Shown: positions 36,038 to 45,649 of the stretch, piece after piece
Numbering within the stretch: position 1 is the stretch's first letter
How the letters are laid out: the number at the start of each line of letters is the position of its first letter
From: Archangium lansingense
Lineage (GTDB): Bacteria; Myxococcota; Myxococcia; Myxococcales; Myxococcaceae
Assembly (NCBI RefSeq): GCF_026626635.1
Contig: NZ_JAPNKA010000001.1
Coordinates: 1,922,001-1,986,000, forward strand
DNA: 64,000 nt
Reading direction: 5' to 3'
The notes under the pieces: generated by a model
Databases searched by the model: none
Seen by the model: only the letters and a program-made list of their open reading frames with translations
What the model was told of the DNA's origin: nothing
Translations under genes and position numbers: made by a program

Positions 36038-38056
36038 TCAGCGGGGGGCGCGCATGGAGGCGGGGACCTTCTCGTTCCGCTCGATGCCGGGTGCGATAGG
36101 AAGGGTGAAGAAGAACGTAGTGCCCTGCCCGAGCGTGCTCTCCGCCCAGATGCGTCCCCCATGGGCCTCGATGATGCCCTTGGCGATGTAGAGTCCCAGG
36201 CCGGCGCCTCGCCGGTCCGTGGGCCGTTCCTTCCAGAATCGGTCGAAGAGCCTCGAGAGGTGCGCTGGCGCTATTCCCTTGCCCGTATCCGCGACCAGGA
36301 AGCAGACCTCGCTGTCGCGGAGCTCGGCGCCGACGCGAATGCGGCCGCCAGGGGGCGTGAACTTCACGGCGTTGCCGAGGAGGTTCGAGAAGACCTGCAG
36401 AATCCTGTCCCTGTCCGCCATGACCTGCGGAAGCATCTCCGGCAGTTCGGTCCACAGCTCGAGAGAGGCGTTGGACGCCGCCGCGGTGAACAACGGGGTC
36501 ACCTCGGCCATCAGCTCCCCCGGCGCCACGCGACCACGCTCGATGTGAAGCCCTTGTTGCTCGATTCGCGCCACGTCCAGCAGATCCTCGATGAGGCGAT
36601 TCGCCTGGTCGATGCAGCGTTGGATGGACTCCCCCGTCTTGTGGATGGCTCTCCCCATGCCGTCTTGCGGCACCTTGTGCCGGAGCGACGCCGCGGCGAG
36701 CCCGACCGCGTGGAGCGGGTTGCGAAGGTCATGCGCGACGATACCGAGCACCTCGTCTCTCGCGGCAATGGCCTGCTGTGCGGCCCGGTAGAGGCGCGCA
36801 TTGTCGACCGCCAGGGCCGCACGGTGGGCCAGTTCCTCGCCGAGCCTGAGATCCTCCGGCTCGTAGTGGCAGTGCGGGTTCGAGGAAACGAGCAGGAGGA
36901 CTCCCAGCAATCGCCCATGGGCCAGGAGCGGGAACCCCATGAGGGAGGCGGGGTGAAGCTGGCGGAGCAGCTCGAGGTGCTCGGGCCCCTGGGCAACGGA
37001 CTGGAGGAATTCCGCGGAGACGTTGGTCACCAGCATCGGTCGTTTCGTCTCGAAGACCTGCGAGTCGAGAGAAGGACGGGAGCGGTCCAGAGGCACATGC
37101 TCGAGCGCGGTGGCGAGCTGCATCCTGGCAGGGTCCCGGTGAACGACTCGGAGCCGGCGGACCAGCCCCTCCTCCTCGAGGTCGAGGATGCAGGTGTCCG
37201 CCAGGAAGCGGACCGCGAGCTGGGCAATGAGGGTGAGGACCTCCTGGTAGTCCAGGGTCGTGGAGAGGACGGTTCCAACCTCCGCCAGGAATCGCTGGTT
37301 GCGCTCGAGGCGGGCGCGGTAGGTGATGTCGCGCAGGACGACGTTGAAGAACACCTTCTCCCCGACTTCCATCTTCGAGATGGCGGCCTCCGCCGGAAAC
37401 TCCTGGCCATTCTTGCGCAGGCCGAAGATGGAGGGGCGATGCTCGCCCATGCGCCGCGATCTCTCGGGCCCGGCCGCGAACTCATGCATGTGCTTCCGGT
37501 GGATGTCCCGGAAACGCGCTGGGATCAGCAGGTCGAGCGGCTTCCCGAGGACCTCGTCACGCCGCCAGCCGAAGATGCTCTCGGCGCCCTCGTTGTAGAT
37601 GACGATGTGTTGCTCCCCATCGACCGAGATGATGGCGTCCAGGGCAATGGAGACGATCCCCGCGAACGTCGCCTCCGATGTGCGCAGCGCCTCCTCCGCG
37701 AGCTTGGCGCCCGTCCGGTCAACGCCTACCAGATAGATGAACTCCGGCCTTCCATCGGGGAGCCTCGACACCTGCGCCGACCAGGCAATCCACCGGTGCT
37801 CCCCCTCTTTCGTGACCACGAGGGATTCCGGAGGGATGGGCTTGCCGCTCAGGATCTGGGCGAGCATCCGCCTGGTGGTCTCGGCTCCCTCTGAGGAGGG
37901 CTTGAGCTCCCCGGCCTTCCGGCCCCGGACCTCCTCGAAGTCATACCCGGACACCTCCGAGCACGCCCTGTTCCAGAGGAGGATCCGCCCATCGGGGTCG
38001 AGGACGACCACGAGGGGCTCCCTCATCCCAAGAAGCCTCATATCGAAATCGATCAT
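36038..38056 (-). CDS. PAS-PAS-GAF sensor histidine kinase
   Basis: 672 aa from the ATG at 38056, which has GGGAGAGG about 10 bases upstream; ATG 38074 and TTG 38092 are alternatives. Two PAS domains (about 8-118 and 125-250), a GAF domain (about 265-420), HisKA with VAHDLRNPLHAV (phospho-acceptor His), and HATPase with FSNLLGNAVKFT, VADTGKGI and GAGLGLYIAKGI. No transmembrane segment, so it is cytoplasmic. No response regulator is adjacent, which is common for orphan kinases in myxobacteria. The long open frame on the opposite strand here is a shadow. Confidence 0.9.
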   Translation of the reverse strand: MIDFDMRLLGMREPLVVVLDPDGRILLWNRACSEVSGYDFEEVRGRKAGELKPSSEGAETTRRMLAQILSGKPIPPESLVVTKEGEHRWIAWSAQVSRLPDGRPEFIYLVGVDRTGAKLAEEALRTSEATFAGIVSIALDAIISVDGEQHIVIYNEGAESIFGWRRDEVLGKPLDLLIPARFRDIHRKHMHEFAAGPERSRRMGEHRPSIFGLRKNGQEFPAEAAISKMEVGEKVFFNVVLRDITYRARLERNQRFLAEVGTVLSTTLDYQEVLTLIAQLAVRFLADTCILDLEEEGLVRRLRVVHRDPARMQLATALEHVPLDRSRPSLDSQVFETKRPMLVTNVSAEFLQSVAQGPEHLELLRQLHPASLMGFPLLAHGRLLGVLLLVSSNPHCHYEPEDLRLGEELAHRAALAVDNARLYRAAQQAIAARDEVLGIVAHDLRNPLHAVGLAAASLRHKVPQDGMGRAIHKTGESIQRCIDQANRLIEDLLDVARIEQQGLHIERGRVAPGELMAEVTPLFTAAASNASLELWTELPEMLPQVMADRDRILQVFSNLLGNAVKFTPPGGRIRVGAELRDSEVCFLVADTGKGIAPAHLSRLFDRFWKERPTDRRGAGLGLYIAKGIIEAHGGRIWAESTLGQGTTFFFTLPIAPGIERNEKVPASMRAPR

Positions 38057-38356
38057 GGGGCGGACCTCTCCCATTCCGCACCGATTGCTCAATCTCAGCG
38101 CTTGCCGCTGCTCCTATCGTGAGCATTCCCACAGTGCCTTGCCATTCTCGGCCCCGCGAGCCCATGCCCCTGGCGGAGTGCATCGCCTGTGCGGCCTTCC
38201 AGGACAGAGGGGTTGCGAGGCGCTGTCCGGCTGCCTGGTGTCCGGCGGCGCAGGCGGACAGCTTGTGCCGCCAGGTGGCTTCAGAAGCTCACACCGAGCT
38301 GGAGCTGCGGCGCCGAACGAACCGCCCAATGAATTACCGGGTGGCGGTGGGTTCCT

Positions 38357-38720
38357 CTCTACGCGGGGGAGCCGCAGGCCTACTGGAAATACGGCCTGAA
38401 GTCTGCCGAGTACGCGCTGAGCCAGGGCCAGCTCAAGGCGATCTTCAGCAAGGGGGAGCACCGGCGCTTCGCGCTGTTCACCCCGGGCATCTGGAAGGGC
38501 TACTTCACCGAGGGCGAGCTGTCGGCACAGTTCCACGGCAACGTGGTGGAGCTGCGCATCACGGGCGTGCCCCGGCCACACATCTACTTCGAGCTGTCGG
38601 TGATGGGCTTCGCGTCCGGCGGGCTCACCTACCTGAGCGGCAAGGAGACTCCGCACGAGGTGCTCAAGGGCTTCAGCAGGGGCGACCCGGAGGTTGTCTA
38701 CCGCTTCACTGTTCCCGCCT
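38357..38720 (+). pseudogene. 3' fragment of a myxobacterial sensor-family gene
   Basis: A frame opening after a TGA at 38330 reads as protein from about 38357: LYAGEPQAYWKYGLKSAEYA, FTPGIWKGYFTEGELSAQF, VELRITGVPRPHIYFELS and GDPEVVYRFTV. The pattern resembles the C-terminal two thirds of small myxobacterial sensor-like proteins near DUF2378/V4R families. There is no start codon before a GTG at 38540-38545 inside the domain. It ends about 70 bp before the glyS start. The remaining 38057-38356 holds only weak ORFs, including one Cys-rich ORF from 38164 that I do not call. Confidence 0.4.
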
Positions 38721-38789
38721 GCTCTCGCCTTTCAATCGGTGTACGCTGCCACCCCTTGCCAATCTGGCATGTGAAGGAGCGATACAGCG

Positions 38790-40403
38790 ATGGCCGCGCA
38801 GACGATGGAGCAGTTGGTTTCCCTGTGTAAGCGCCGGGGATTCATCTTTCCTGGCTCGGCGGTCTACGGCGGTCTTCAGGGCACCTACGACTACGGTCCG
38901 CTCGGCGTCGAGCTGAAGAACAACCTCAAGCTTGCCTGGTGGCGCGCCAACGTCTGGGAGCGGGAGGACATGGAGGGGATCGACGCGGCGATCCTGATGA
39001 ACAAGCTGACCTGGCGCTACTCCGGCCACGAAGAGACCTTCGTGGACCCGATGGTCGACTGCAAGAACTGCAAGATGCGGTGGCGTGCGGATCAGATCTC
39101 CGGCAAGTGCCCCAACTGCGCGTCGACGGAGCTCACCGAGCCGCGTCCGTTCAACCTGATGTTCAAGACCCAGATCGGGCCGGTGCCGGACCCCGAGTCG
39201 TTCTCGTACCTGAGGCCGGAGACGGCGCAGGGCATCTTCGTCAACTTCAAGCACGTCCTCGACTCCACCTCGCGCAAGCTCCCGTTCGGAATCGCGCAGA
39301 TTGGCAAGGCGTTCCGCAACGAAATCACCCCGCGCAACTTCATCTTCCGGGTTCGCGAGTTCGAGCAGATGGAGATCGAGTTCTTCGTTCGCCCGGGCGA
39401 AGACGAGGCGTGGCACAAGAAGTGGGTGGAGGATCGGATCAACTGGTGGCTGTCCGTGGGCCTGTCCCGGGAGAACCTCGAGCCGTACCACCAGAAGCCC
39501 AACGAGCTTGCCCACTACGCCAAGGCGACGGTGGACCTGCTCTACCGCTTCCCGCATGGCCTGGAAGAGCTCGAGGGCATCGCCAACCGCACCGACTACG
39601 ATCTGGGGTCGCACAGCAAGGACCAGGGCTCGCTCGGGTTGAAGGCGCGCGTCAGCCCCAATTCGCACAGCACCGACAAGCTCACCTATTTCGACCCCGA
39701 GACGAAGCAGCATGTGGTGCCCTTCGTGATCGAGCCGTCGGCGGGAGTAGACCGCGGCGTGCTCGCGCTCTTGAGTGAGGCTTACGCGGAGGAGCAGGTG
39801 AAGCCCGCCCCAGTGGACCGCCTGAAGCCGGTGGAAGAGGCGCTCGGCACGTTCCTCAAGTCGGTGGGTCGCAACGAGAAGCTTCCAGCCCAGGCCAAGG
39901 AGGCCCTCCTCGCCGAGGGTGAGCGGATCGCCCAGTCACTGGGCGAGCGGCTCCCGTCCATCGCGGGGCTCCTGTCGATGCCCGGCGCGGAGGGCATCGA
40001 GGTGGCGAAGAAGCTGCGCGGTCAGGTGGACCCGGTAATCGATGAGTTCTACCGGACGGTGCTGCACTTCAAGCCGCACCTGGCGCCCATCAAGGTGGCG
40101 GTGCTTCCGCTCAAGAAGAACCACCCGGAGATCGTCAGCACCGCGAAGAGCATCCGGAGGAAGCTCCAGTCCACCGGCGCGATGCGCATCGTCTACGACG
40201 ACACCGGAGCGATTGGAAAGCTCTATCGGCGCCAGGACGAGATCGGCACACCGTTCTGCATCACGGTCGACTTCGACACGCTCGGAGAGGGGAAGGACGC
40301 GGCGCTCAAGAACACGGTCACCGTGCGCCACCGTGACAGCATGGCGCAGGAGCGTGTTGCCATCTCCGAGCTCGAGGCCTACCTGCGAGAGAAGATGCAG
40401 TGA
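38790..40403 (+). CDS. glyS: Glycyl-tRNA synthetase, single-chain class II type
   Basis: 537 aa with AAGGAGCG upstream of the ATG. N-terminal [20 protein letters not shown] and [11 protein letters not shown] are diagnostic. A zinc-type insert CKNCKMRW...CPNC follows. Class II motifs: [23 protein letters not shown] (motif 2 region) and [13 protein letters not shown] (motif 3 region). The C-terminal anticodon-binding domain begins near [11 protein letters not shown]. It charges tRNA-Gly in the cytoplasm and is essential unless a second synthetase exists. This is the eukaryote/Gram-positive-like alpha2 form, not the GlyQ/GlyS heterotetramer. Confidence 0.95.
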   Translation: MAAQTMEQLVSLCKRRGFIFPGSAVYGGLQGTYDYGPLGVELKNNLKLAWWRANVWEREDMEGIDAAILMNKLTWRYSGHEETFVDPMVDCKNCKMRWRADQISGKCPNCASTELTEPRPFNLMFKTQIGPVPDPESFSYLRPETAQGIFVNFKHVLDSTSRKLPFGIAQIGKAFRNEITPRNFIFRVREFEQMEIEFFVRPGEDEAWHKKWVEDRINWWLSVGLSRENLEPYHQKPNELAHYAKATVDLLYRFPHGLEELEGIANRTDYDLGSHSKDQGSLGLKARVSPNSHSTDKLTYFDPETKQHVVPFVIEPSAGVDRGVLALLSEAYAEEQVKPAPVDRLKPVEEALGTFLKSVGRNEKLPAQAKEALLAEGERIAQSLGERLPSIAGLLSMPGAEGIEVAKKLRGQVDPVIDEFYRTVLHFKPHLAPIKVAVLPLKKNHPEIVSTAKSIRRKLQSTGAMRIVYDDTGAIGKLYRRQDEIGTPFCITVDFDTLGEGKDAALKNTVTVRHRDSMAQERVAISELEAYLREKMQ

Positions 40404-40439
40404 CGCTCGCGACGTGAGCGATTGGGCGGTCCGCGGCGC

Positions 40440-41060
40440 TCACTCCCAGGAGAGCGTCAGTACGTTCTCCATGGGGGCTGTGCGCCGCACCTGGACGAAG
40501 AGTGCCGAGGGGTGGAGGGCCCGGAGCACATGGAACACCGCTCCCTCGATGAATGGAGCAGGGAGCAGGTTGCCGTGGAGGCGGAGCTGGCCGCTGTTCT
40601 CCTCCGTCCAGCTCAGCAAGCACGAGCCATGGCTATAGATTGTCGGGTACGCCACCGGGATGCCGTCGACGAGCCGCTTCACGTTCGCGCCTGCTAGGGA
40701 CAGCAGCGTCTTGCCCACGACGGACTGCAAGAACTCCGGAGCCGACCTGGCTCCCAGATGCCACATCGCCCTTTCGAATCCCCCGTGCCTGGCGCCCAGC
40801 TCCCACGCCGCGGTGTAGAACAGCCGCAGCAGCGAGCGAATGGGGTAGTTGAAGAATGGGATGAACGTCTCCCCCTCGGCCGCCTCGGTGCAGCGCTTCA
40901 GCACGGCCTCCCCCGCCTCGTTCCGCACTGCGTTCAGGGTGGTGGTGAAAATGAAGCCTCGCGCCATGTCTCTGGGAGGGGCCAGGCTCAGGCGCTGAGC
41001 CAACTCCTCGCGCGAGCCGAACTCAAGGACAACATCCCGTGCGGTATCGCTGTCGCTCAT
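40440..41060 (-). CDS. DUF2378 (TIGR02265) family protein
   Basis: 206 aa from the ATG at 41060 (GGAG upstream; the longer frame to 41156 is not supported). Typical family blocks: ARGFIFTTTLNAVRNEAGEA, FFNYPIRSLLRLFYTAAWEL, RAMWHLGARSAPEFLQSVVGKTLL and ANVKRLVDGIPVAY. A second family member is at 28903. Function unknown; a regulatory small-ligand-binding fold is suspected. Convergent with glyS, 36 bp apart. The 41061-41305 gap upstream is AT-richer than average and should hold promoters for this gene and the terpene synthase. Confidence 0.8.
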   Translation of the reverse strand: MSDSDTARDVVLEFGSREELAQRLSLAPPRDMARGFIFTTTLNAVRNEAGEAVLKRCTEAAEGETFIPFFNYPIRSLLRLFYTAAWELGARHGGFERAMWHLGARSAPEFLQSVVGKTLLSLAGANVKRLVDGIPVAYPTIYSHGSCLLSWTEENSGQLRLHGNLLPAPFIEGAVFHVLRALHPSALFVQVRRTAPMENVLTLSWE

Positions 41061-41305
41061 GCGTACTCCGGGGAGAATGATACCGCCATGCCGCATGCGG
41101 GACGGCAGGCCACGGCCCTGGCGCAATGATAGCCACTTTCTTGACGCACTGGGCAAGGTTCACCGCTGACACCAAGAGTCCCAGGGAGTGAATGCTGACC
41201 GTGATTGGAAGATGCCCTTCTGACTGGAACTGGCGGGCTGGATGCGTAAGGCAGGGTCTGGACGTGTTAATAATTGGACTTGCCGTGCTTGTCTGTGAAG
41301 TCGAG

Positions 41306-42397
41306 ATGAACAAGACGAAGGGCGAGCCCATGTCGAACATCTCTCCTGGACGGATTCGCTCGCCGATGGGCGGCTCCTTCACCATCGTCTCCGCCGAGGC
41401 GGCGGCGAGCCTCCCGCGCGACGACTCGGCGCGCCTCCAGTTTCGTGTGCCGGAAGCATGGCGGTCACCGGTCGCCCGGAATCCCTTCGCCGGTGAGGCC
41501 CAGGGGCGCGTGCTCGAGTGGTTCGCCGCGCTCGGCTGCACGTCCGAGGAGCTCGAAAGAGCGAGGGCGTTCGATATCGCGGGCTACGTCGGCGTGCCGT
41601 TCCCGATGCTCTCTCAGGAGAAGACGGTCCTCTTCGCCAGGTTCCTCTCCCTCTGGTTGCTCTGGGATGACATGCATGTGGAGAACCTGGAGCACCGCTG
41701 GAGGATCGGAGCCGAGCACGTGCTCACCGGGCGCCGCCCACCGGAGATGACCCGCTTCGACGAGGGGTGGTGGCAGCTCTTCGAGGAGCTCGCCGCTGGG
41801 CGCAGCGCCAGGTGGAGCCGGGGTATTTGTCAGGCCATGGCCACCTGGAGCGATGCCGCCGTGGAGGAGGCCACCGCCATGCGGCACTATGGCGAGACTG
41901 GAGTCCCTCCCCGCTTCGAGCGGCAGCTCGAGCTGCGGAGCGCGACCATCGGAATGTACGTGACCTTGTATCTGCTCGAGAGCGGGTACGAGACCGAGCT
42001 CCCGTACAAGTTCCACCAGCAGCCGACGGTGCGGCGGCTGAATCTGCTCGCCAACGAGCTGGTGGGAGTGGGCAACGACATCTTCAGCTTCGCGAAGGAC
42101 CAGGCGCAGCGGCAGCCCAACCTCGTGTCGACGCTGATGGCGGAGCGTGGCCTGTCGGTGGAGGAGGCCATCCAGGTGCTGATCCGCAGGCATGACGAGG
42201 CGATCATCGAGTTCGACCAGCTGGCGAGGTTGCTCGGGAGCGGAGCTCGGACCGACCTGCGCATCCATCGCTGGCTGCGGGACGTCCGGTACGCGACGCT
42301 CGGCTTCAGCCTGTGGGAAGCGCAGGCGCCGCGCTACACGTCGTACAAGGTGGTGGTCAGGGAACGCGCGATTGAGCCGATGTTTGCCTTCGTCTGA
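41306..42397 (+). CDS. Class I terpene synthase
   Basis: 363 aa from the ATG at 41306; ATG 41330 with GGGCGAG upstream is a close alternative. The Asp-rich metal site is DDMHVE (121-126) after LSLWLLW. The second metal motif is NDIFSFAKD (257-265), matching NDxxSxxxE with Asp at the end. The RY pair near the C-terminus (RYTSYK) is present. Such enzymes cyclise farnesyl or related diphosphates to sesquiterpenes using Mg2+. The geosmin and 2-methylisoborneol synthases have other lengths or motifs, so the product is unknown. No P450, prenyl transferase or methyltransferase is adjacent. Confidence 0.88.
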   Translation: MNKTKGEPMSNISPGRIRSPMGGSFTIVSAEAAASLPRDDSARLQFRVPEAWRSPVARNPFAGEAQGRVLEWFAALGCTSEELERARAFDIAGYVGVPFPMLSQEKTVLFARFLSLWLLWDDMHVENLEHRWRIGAEHVLTGRRPPEMTRFDEGWWQLFEELAAGRSARWSRGICQAMATWSDAAVEEATAMRHYGETGVPPRFERQLELRSATIGMYVTLYLLESGYETELPYKFHQQPTVRRLNLLANELVGVGNDIFSFAKDQAQRQPNLVSTLMAERGLSVEEAIQVLIRRHDEAIIEFDQLARLLGSGARTDLRIHRWLRDVRYATLGFSLWEAQAPRYTSYKVVVRERAIEPMFAFV

Positions 42398-42421
42398 CCC
42401 GAGGGAGCCTACCCGCTACTT

Positions 42422-43240
42422 CTAGCCAAGGGTCGTGACCAGGTTCAGCGGGCCGGCGGGGACACCCACATCGCGGCCCGCGGGGTCATCCGAGGGCGTC
42501 TGCCAGGCGTTGGTCTCCGTCACGGTATGGCCCGTGGCCTCGTTCGTGATGGACATCTTGCCATTGTGGCCCGCGGGGCTGATCTGACTGGTGTCGTATC
42601 CGCTCCAACCGGTGGCGGCGTTCGCGAACGTCGCCTCGCCCCAGGTCTGCCCGGAGTTCGCGCCCGGCTTCGCCGTGCCGTCCTTCGATGCGCACCACGC
42701 CACACTGCTGTTGTTGTCGAACGCCACGAGCTGCGACTCACCGGGCTGCAGCGTGAACGTCTTCGGCGTGCTCTTGTCGAAGTTCTGTCCGTCGTTCGGG
42801 TTGCCGTTCTCGCCTGTCTTGTTCCAGAGGGTGATGGTCTGCGGCTGGTTCGTGTTGTTGGTGAACGTGTTCGTGTACTTGAACTGGCTCTTCTGGCTCG
42901 GTTCGATGAACAGCATGTTGCTGTTGTAGGGCGAGCCGACGTTGTTCTTGGCCAGCCAGGGCTCGCTCGGATTCACCGGCTCGGTGGACCCGGCGGATGG
43001 CGCGCCGAACCCGGGACCCGCGAAGGACTTGGTGAAGGCACCCGAGACCCCGCCCAGCCTGCTCGGGCCCTGCTCGAAGGAGTCGGTCATGAGCTTCTGC
43101 CGCAGGTCATTCCCAGGCCGCGACACGGGGGTGCTCGCCACCCGCTGGACTGGCGAGGACACAGGCTCGAGGCGGGGGGCAATGACGGGACGGTGGGAGA
43201 CGGAGCAGATAGACATGAGAGGACCAGGAGCAGGACGCAT
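42422..43240 (-). CDS. Hypothetical protein with Asn/Thr-rich beta domain
   Basis: 272 aa from the ATG at 43240 (GAGGG upstream); the start is uncertain (43360 and 43216 are alternatives). The first 70 residues look disordered. The second half (about 100-272) is rich in Asn, Thr, Gly and Trp (NTFTNNTNQPQTITLWNKTG, WCASKDGTAKPG) and probably all-beta. No signal peptide is evident. Family not recognised. Convergent with the terpene synthase (24 bp). Confidence 0.55.
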   Translation of the reverse strand: MRPAPGPLMSICSVSHRPVIAPRLEPVSSPVQRVASTPVSRPGNDLRQKLMTDSFEQGPSRLGGVSGAFTKSFAGPGFGAPSAGSTEPVNPSEPWLAKNNVGSPYNSNMLFIEPSQKSQFKYTNTFTNNTNQPQTITLWNKTGENGNPNDGQNFDKSTPKTFTLQPGESQLVAFDNNSSVAWCASKDGTAKPGANSGQTWGEATFANAATGWSGYDTSQISPAGHNGKMSITNEATGHTVTETNAWQTPSDDPAGRDVGVPAGPLNLVTTLG

Positions 43241-43403
43241 GCCAGCCCTCTGCCCCCTCCGCCCGCGCATGCCCGGGCCCCCTCCTCTCGGAAAATCAGT
43301 CACTTGGGACGAGCACGCCCGTCCTCCCGCATCGCGCGGCATGGTGACGGCATTCACCACCTGGTGTCCGGGGTCACCAGGCGGGGGCGATAGCCCGGGG
43401 AAG

Positions 43404-43418
43404 CTGTCAAAGGACTCG
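43404..43418 (+). repeat. Solo RAYT left-end-like repeat
   Basis: CTGTCAAAGGACTCG, one base different from the RAYT left end GTGTCAAAGGACTCG, alone in the 43241-43498 gap; nothing else was recognised there. Confidence 0.55.
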
Positions 43419-43498
43419 TTCCGACACCTCGTCTCCGCGAATCGGCCAGCGTCCCAACGAACTGAGCGGGTCCACTGCCTCCCGCCCGGGATGGCCCT

Positions 43499-43740
43499 CT
43501 ACCGCGCCGAGTAGACGATGCCGATGGGGCGGACGAGCGTCGACGTGGGGAGCACGAAGAGGGCGCCAGGATTGCCGTGGGAGGGCAGCGGCATGTTGGT
43601 GCGTCCGTTGAAGCGCAACACCGCGCCGCTCAGGTTCGGATCCGTGAAGTCGAAGCCCACCGTGTAGAGGCGAGCGTCCTTGCCTTCGGCCAGAACGTCA
43701 TCGTGCGGCGCCTGGGGGAGATTCGCGAGGGGGATTCGGT
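43499..43740 (-). pseudogene. 3' fragment of an unknown gene
   Basis: About 80 codons that read like coding sequence: RIPLANLPQAPHDDVLAEGK, LYTVGFDFTDPNLSGAVLRF and PTSTLVRPIGIVYSAR before a TAG at 43499-43501. No start. It abuts the ATPase/TPR fragment upstream. Family not recognised. Confidence 0.4.
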
Positions 43741-44082
43741 GGAGAGTCTGGAGTAGGCCGGAGCGAACTGAGCAGGGCCTCCTCTTCCCTTCCGGCCATT
43801 CGGAGCAGCTCCCCCTGGAGCCGGCGCAGCTCGGACTCAAACACGCGCGCCCCTGTCTCCTCGATGAGCGCCAGTGCCTCCCCCACCGCGGCCAGTCCCT
43901 GCTCCACCTGCCCCAGCAGGACGGACACGTCTGCGAGCAGGTGGAGGTGATAGGGCAGCAAGATCCTGGCGCCCAACTTCCTCATCAGCTCGATGCCATG
44001 GCGTAGGGCCTCGATGCCTTCCCGTGTCTGCCCGAGCCTGCACAGCGCCCATCCCCGCAGCCCACCGGTGATTGCCCTGAAC
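43741..44082 (-). pseudogene. C-terminal TPR fragment of a cyclase/ATPase-type regulator
   Basis: One frame reads RGWALCRLGQTREGIEALRH, LLPYHLHLLADVSVLLGQVE and ALALIEETGARVFESELRRL then LQGELLRM. This is the standard C-terminal TPR region of large AAA-ATPase/adenylate-cyclase or LuxR-like regulators in myxobacteria and actinobacteria. The remaining 800 or more residues are missing. Its upstream border coincides with the inverted-repeat element at 44083-44185. Confidence 0.55.
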
Positions 44083-44185
44083 CATCCCCTCATTTCGACG
44101 AAGCCCAGTGATTTCAAAGGCTTACAAACCAGACATGCCGCGGAAATCCCCGGCAATTACGGGCACTTGCGAAAATGAGGGGATG
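44083..44185. mobile_element. 103-bp inverted-repeat element
   Basis: CATCCCCTCATTTCG (44083-44097) and CGAAAATGAGGGGATG (44170-44185) are inverted repeats differing by one inserted base. The 72-bp centre is AT-rich for this genome and holds no ORF. It borders the ATPase/TPR fragment. MITE or IS-end remnant is likely; an integration site is another possibility. Confidence 0.4.
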
Positions 44186-44210
44186 CCTCAGGTCACCGAC
44201 ACCCTCTCGC

Positions 44211-45407
44211 TCACCGGCTGCCGTCTCCCCCTGCACACCTGGGGCACTCCGTCGACGAGGGCACCAGCTTCCACAGGCCCGTATAGGTTTCGCTGCTGTG
44301 CCCCCACAGCCAGATGCCGTCCTTGCCGTCTATCTGCAGTTGCAGCGCGCTCGGCAGCCCGGTCACCACCGTCACCCACTCGTCCGGCGCATCGCCGCTG
44401 CGGTGGGCGAGCACGTGCCCCTCACCACCGAGCTCCTCTGTGCGCATCACCACGTAGGCGGTGCCTTCGCTGTCGACGACCAGTCCCTGCGGCCTACCGA
44501 AGTACCCCTGCTCGTTGATGGGCGAGCGGAGCACCGCGCGCTTCGTCAGCTCGCTGTCTCCCGGCCGGAACGAGTACAGCTCCGGCTCGTCGTTCGTCTT
44601 CCCGAACGTCAGCACGCCATCTCCTCCGAGCCGGAGTCCCCCGGTGACGAGCAGCCAGCTCTCGCCGCAGGGGCCGAGCTCGCGCGTGTCGCAATCGAAC
44701 AGCGTCGTCGCGCTCGACAGGTCCCCCGCGAGCTCGAAGATGCGAGAGCCGTTCATGGCGTAGATCTTCCCGTTGGGATGCCGGACGGCGCTCGCGGGCG
44801 CCGGCCCCGACCTCGTGCTCGGATCGGTGCCGGGAATCTCCACCCACGCCGATGCTCCCGGAGCGAGTCGCAGAAGCTTCGAGTTCGTGCTGCCGTATTC
44901 CGGCTCCGGCACGCCAATCACCGCGCCGTTCTCCGCCACCAGCAGGGGCTGGATCTGCGTGCCGTCCGCGAGCCCGGGCAGTTGCGTGGTGCCCTGATCG
45001 GTGATGGCGAGGTGGGCCCATCTGCCGTCGCGGATGCCGGCCCCGATGAGGCCCAGGCCCTCCACGAAGCCGCGGAGAAAGCGCGACATCATGACGGGTT
45101 GCTCGCGCCGCACCCAGACCTGGGAGTCCTCCTCGAGCGAGCCCTCGAGCTCCGACAACCTGCTGGCTGTGAGGGTGGACATGAGCACGAAGACGCGCCC
45201 CCCGGGCGACACGGCGAACGAGCCCATTCCCCCTACATTCGGCGGGAAGCCGATGTTCACCGCCTTGAGTGAGACTGGGCGTGGGACCGGGTCGGGTTCA
45301 TCGCACCCGGTGCTCTCCACCGCGAGGATAGCCACGAGCAGCAATCGGAGGACGAACGCGGGAAGCCCGTGCTCCAAGAACGAGAGATTCGAAGATATGA
45401 GATTCAA
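44211..45407 (-). CDS. Hypothetical beta-propeller-like lipoprotein
   Basis: 398 aa from a TTG at 45407, chosen for the GGGGAG six bases upstream. Signal peptide with lipobox-like ESTGC (Cys35). The body has repeated beta motifs (FAVSPGGRVFVLM, RHPNGKIYAMNGSRIFEL, GLVVDSEGTAYVVM, DGKDGIWLWGHSSETYTGLW), suggesting a propeller. A CPRC pair is near the C-terminus. No family name can be given. Its neighbours are remnants, so no operon context. Confidence 0.65.
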   Translation of the reverse strand: MNLISSNLSFLEHGLPAFVLRLLLVAILAVESTGCDEPDPVPRPVSLKAVNIGFPPNVGGMGSFAVSPGGRVFVLMSTLTASRLSELEGSLEEDSQVWVRREQPVMMSRFLRGFVEGLGLIGAGIRDGRWAHLAITDQGTTQLPGLADGTQIQPLLVAENGAVIGVPEPEYGSTNSKLLRLAPGASAWVEIPGTDPSTRSGPAPASAVRHPNGKIYAMNGSRIFELAGDLSSATTLFDCDTRELGPCGESWLLVTGGLRLGGDGVLTFGKTNDEPELYSFRPGDSELTKRAVLRSPINEQGYFGRPQGLVVDSEGTAYVVMRTEELGGEGHVLAHRSGDAPDEWVTVVTGLPSALQLQIDGKDGIWLWGHSSETYTGLWKLVPSSTECPRCAGGDGSR

Positions 45408-45649
45408 ACCGCACTCCCCGCCCCTGCCGTGAAGCCCCAGGAGGGTTCGCCCCAGAGCGCAGGTGGCACCCTGAGTGAATCCTTACAGAGATTCCGCTCC
45501 ACCGCCAAGATACCTCAGGGGCGCATAGGACAGACAGGGGAGTTGCTGAGGAACATGGGACAGACAGGTGTAGAGCGACAGCAAGCTTGGGTCTGAGGGC
45601 AATTGCTACTTCGGGCTCAACACCAGGCGCATTGGGGTGTCCCTCGAGC
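45408..45649. other. Intergenic region without recognised gene
   Basis: Holds two direct copies of GGACAGACAGG (about 45530 and 45558, 28-29 bp apart) and no convincing frame. It leads into the transposase scar. Confidence 0.4.

Noticed and set aside
35525..37894. 789-codon plus-strand frame opposite the histidine kinase
   Set aside because: The minus strand carries clear PAS, GAF, HisKA and HATPase motifs; this frame has none.
38164..38356. Small Cys-rich plus-strand protein starting at 38164
   Set aside because: Plausible ATG and several Cys, but no stop until far inside glyS and no recognisable family; not enough support.
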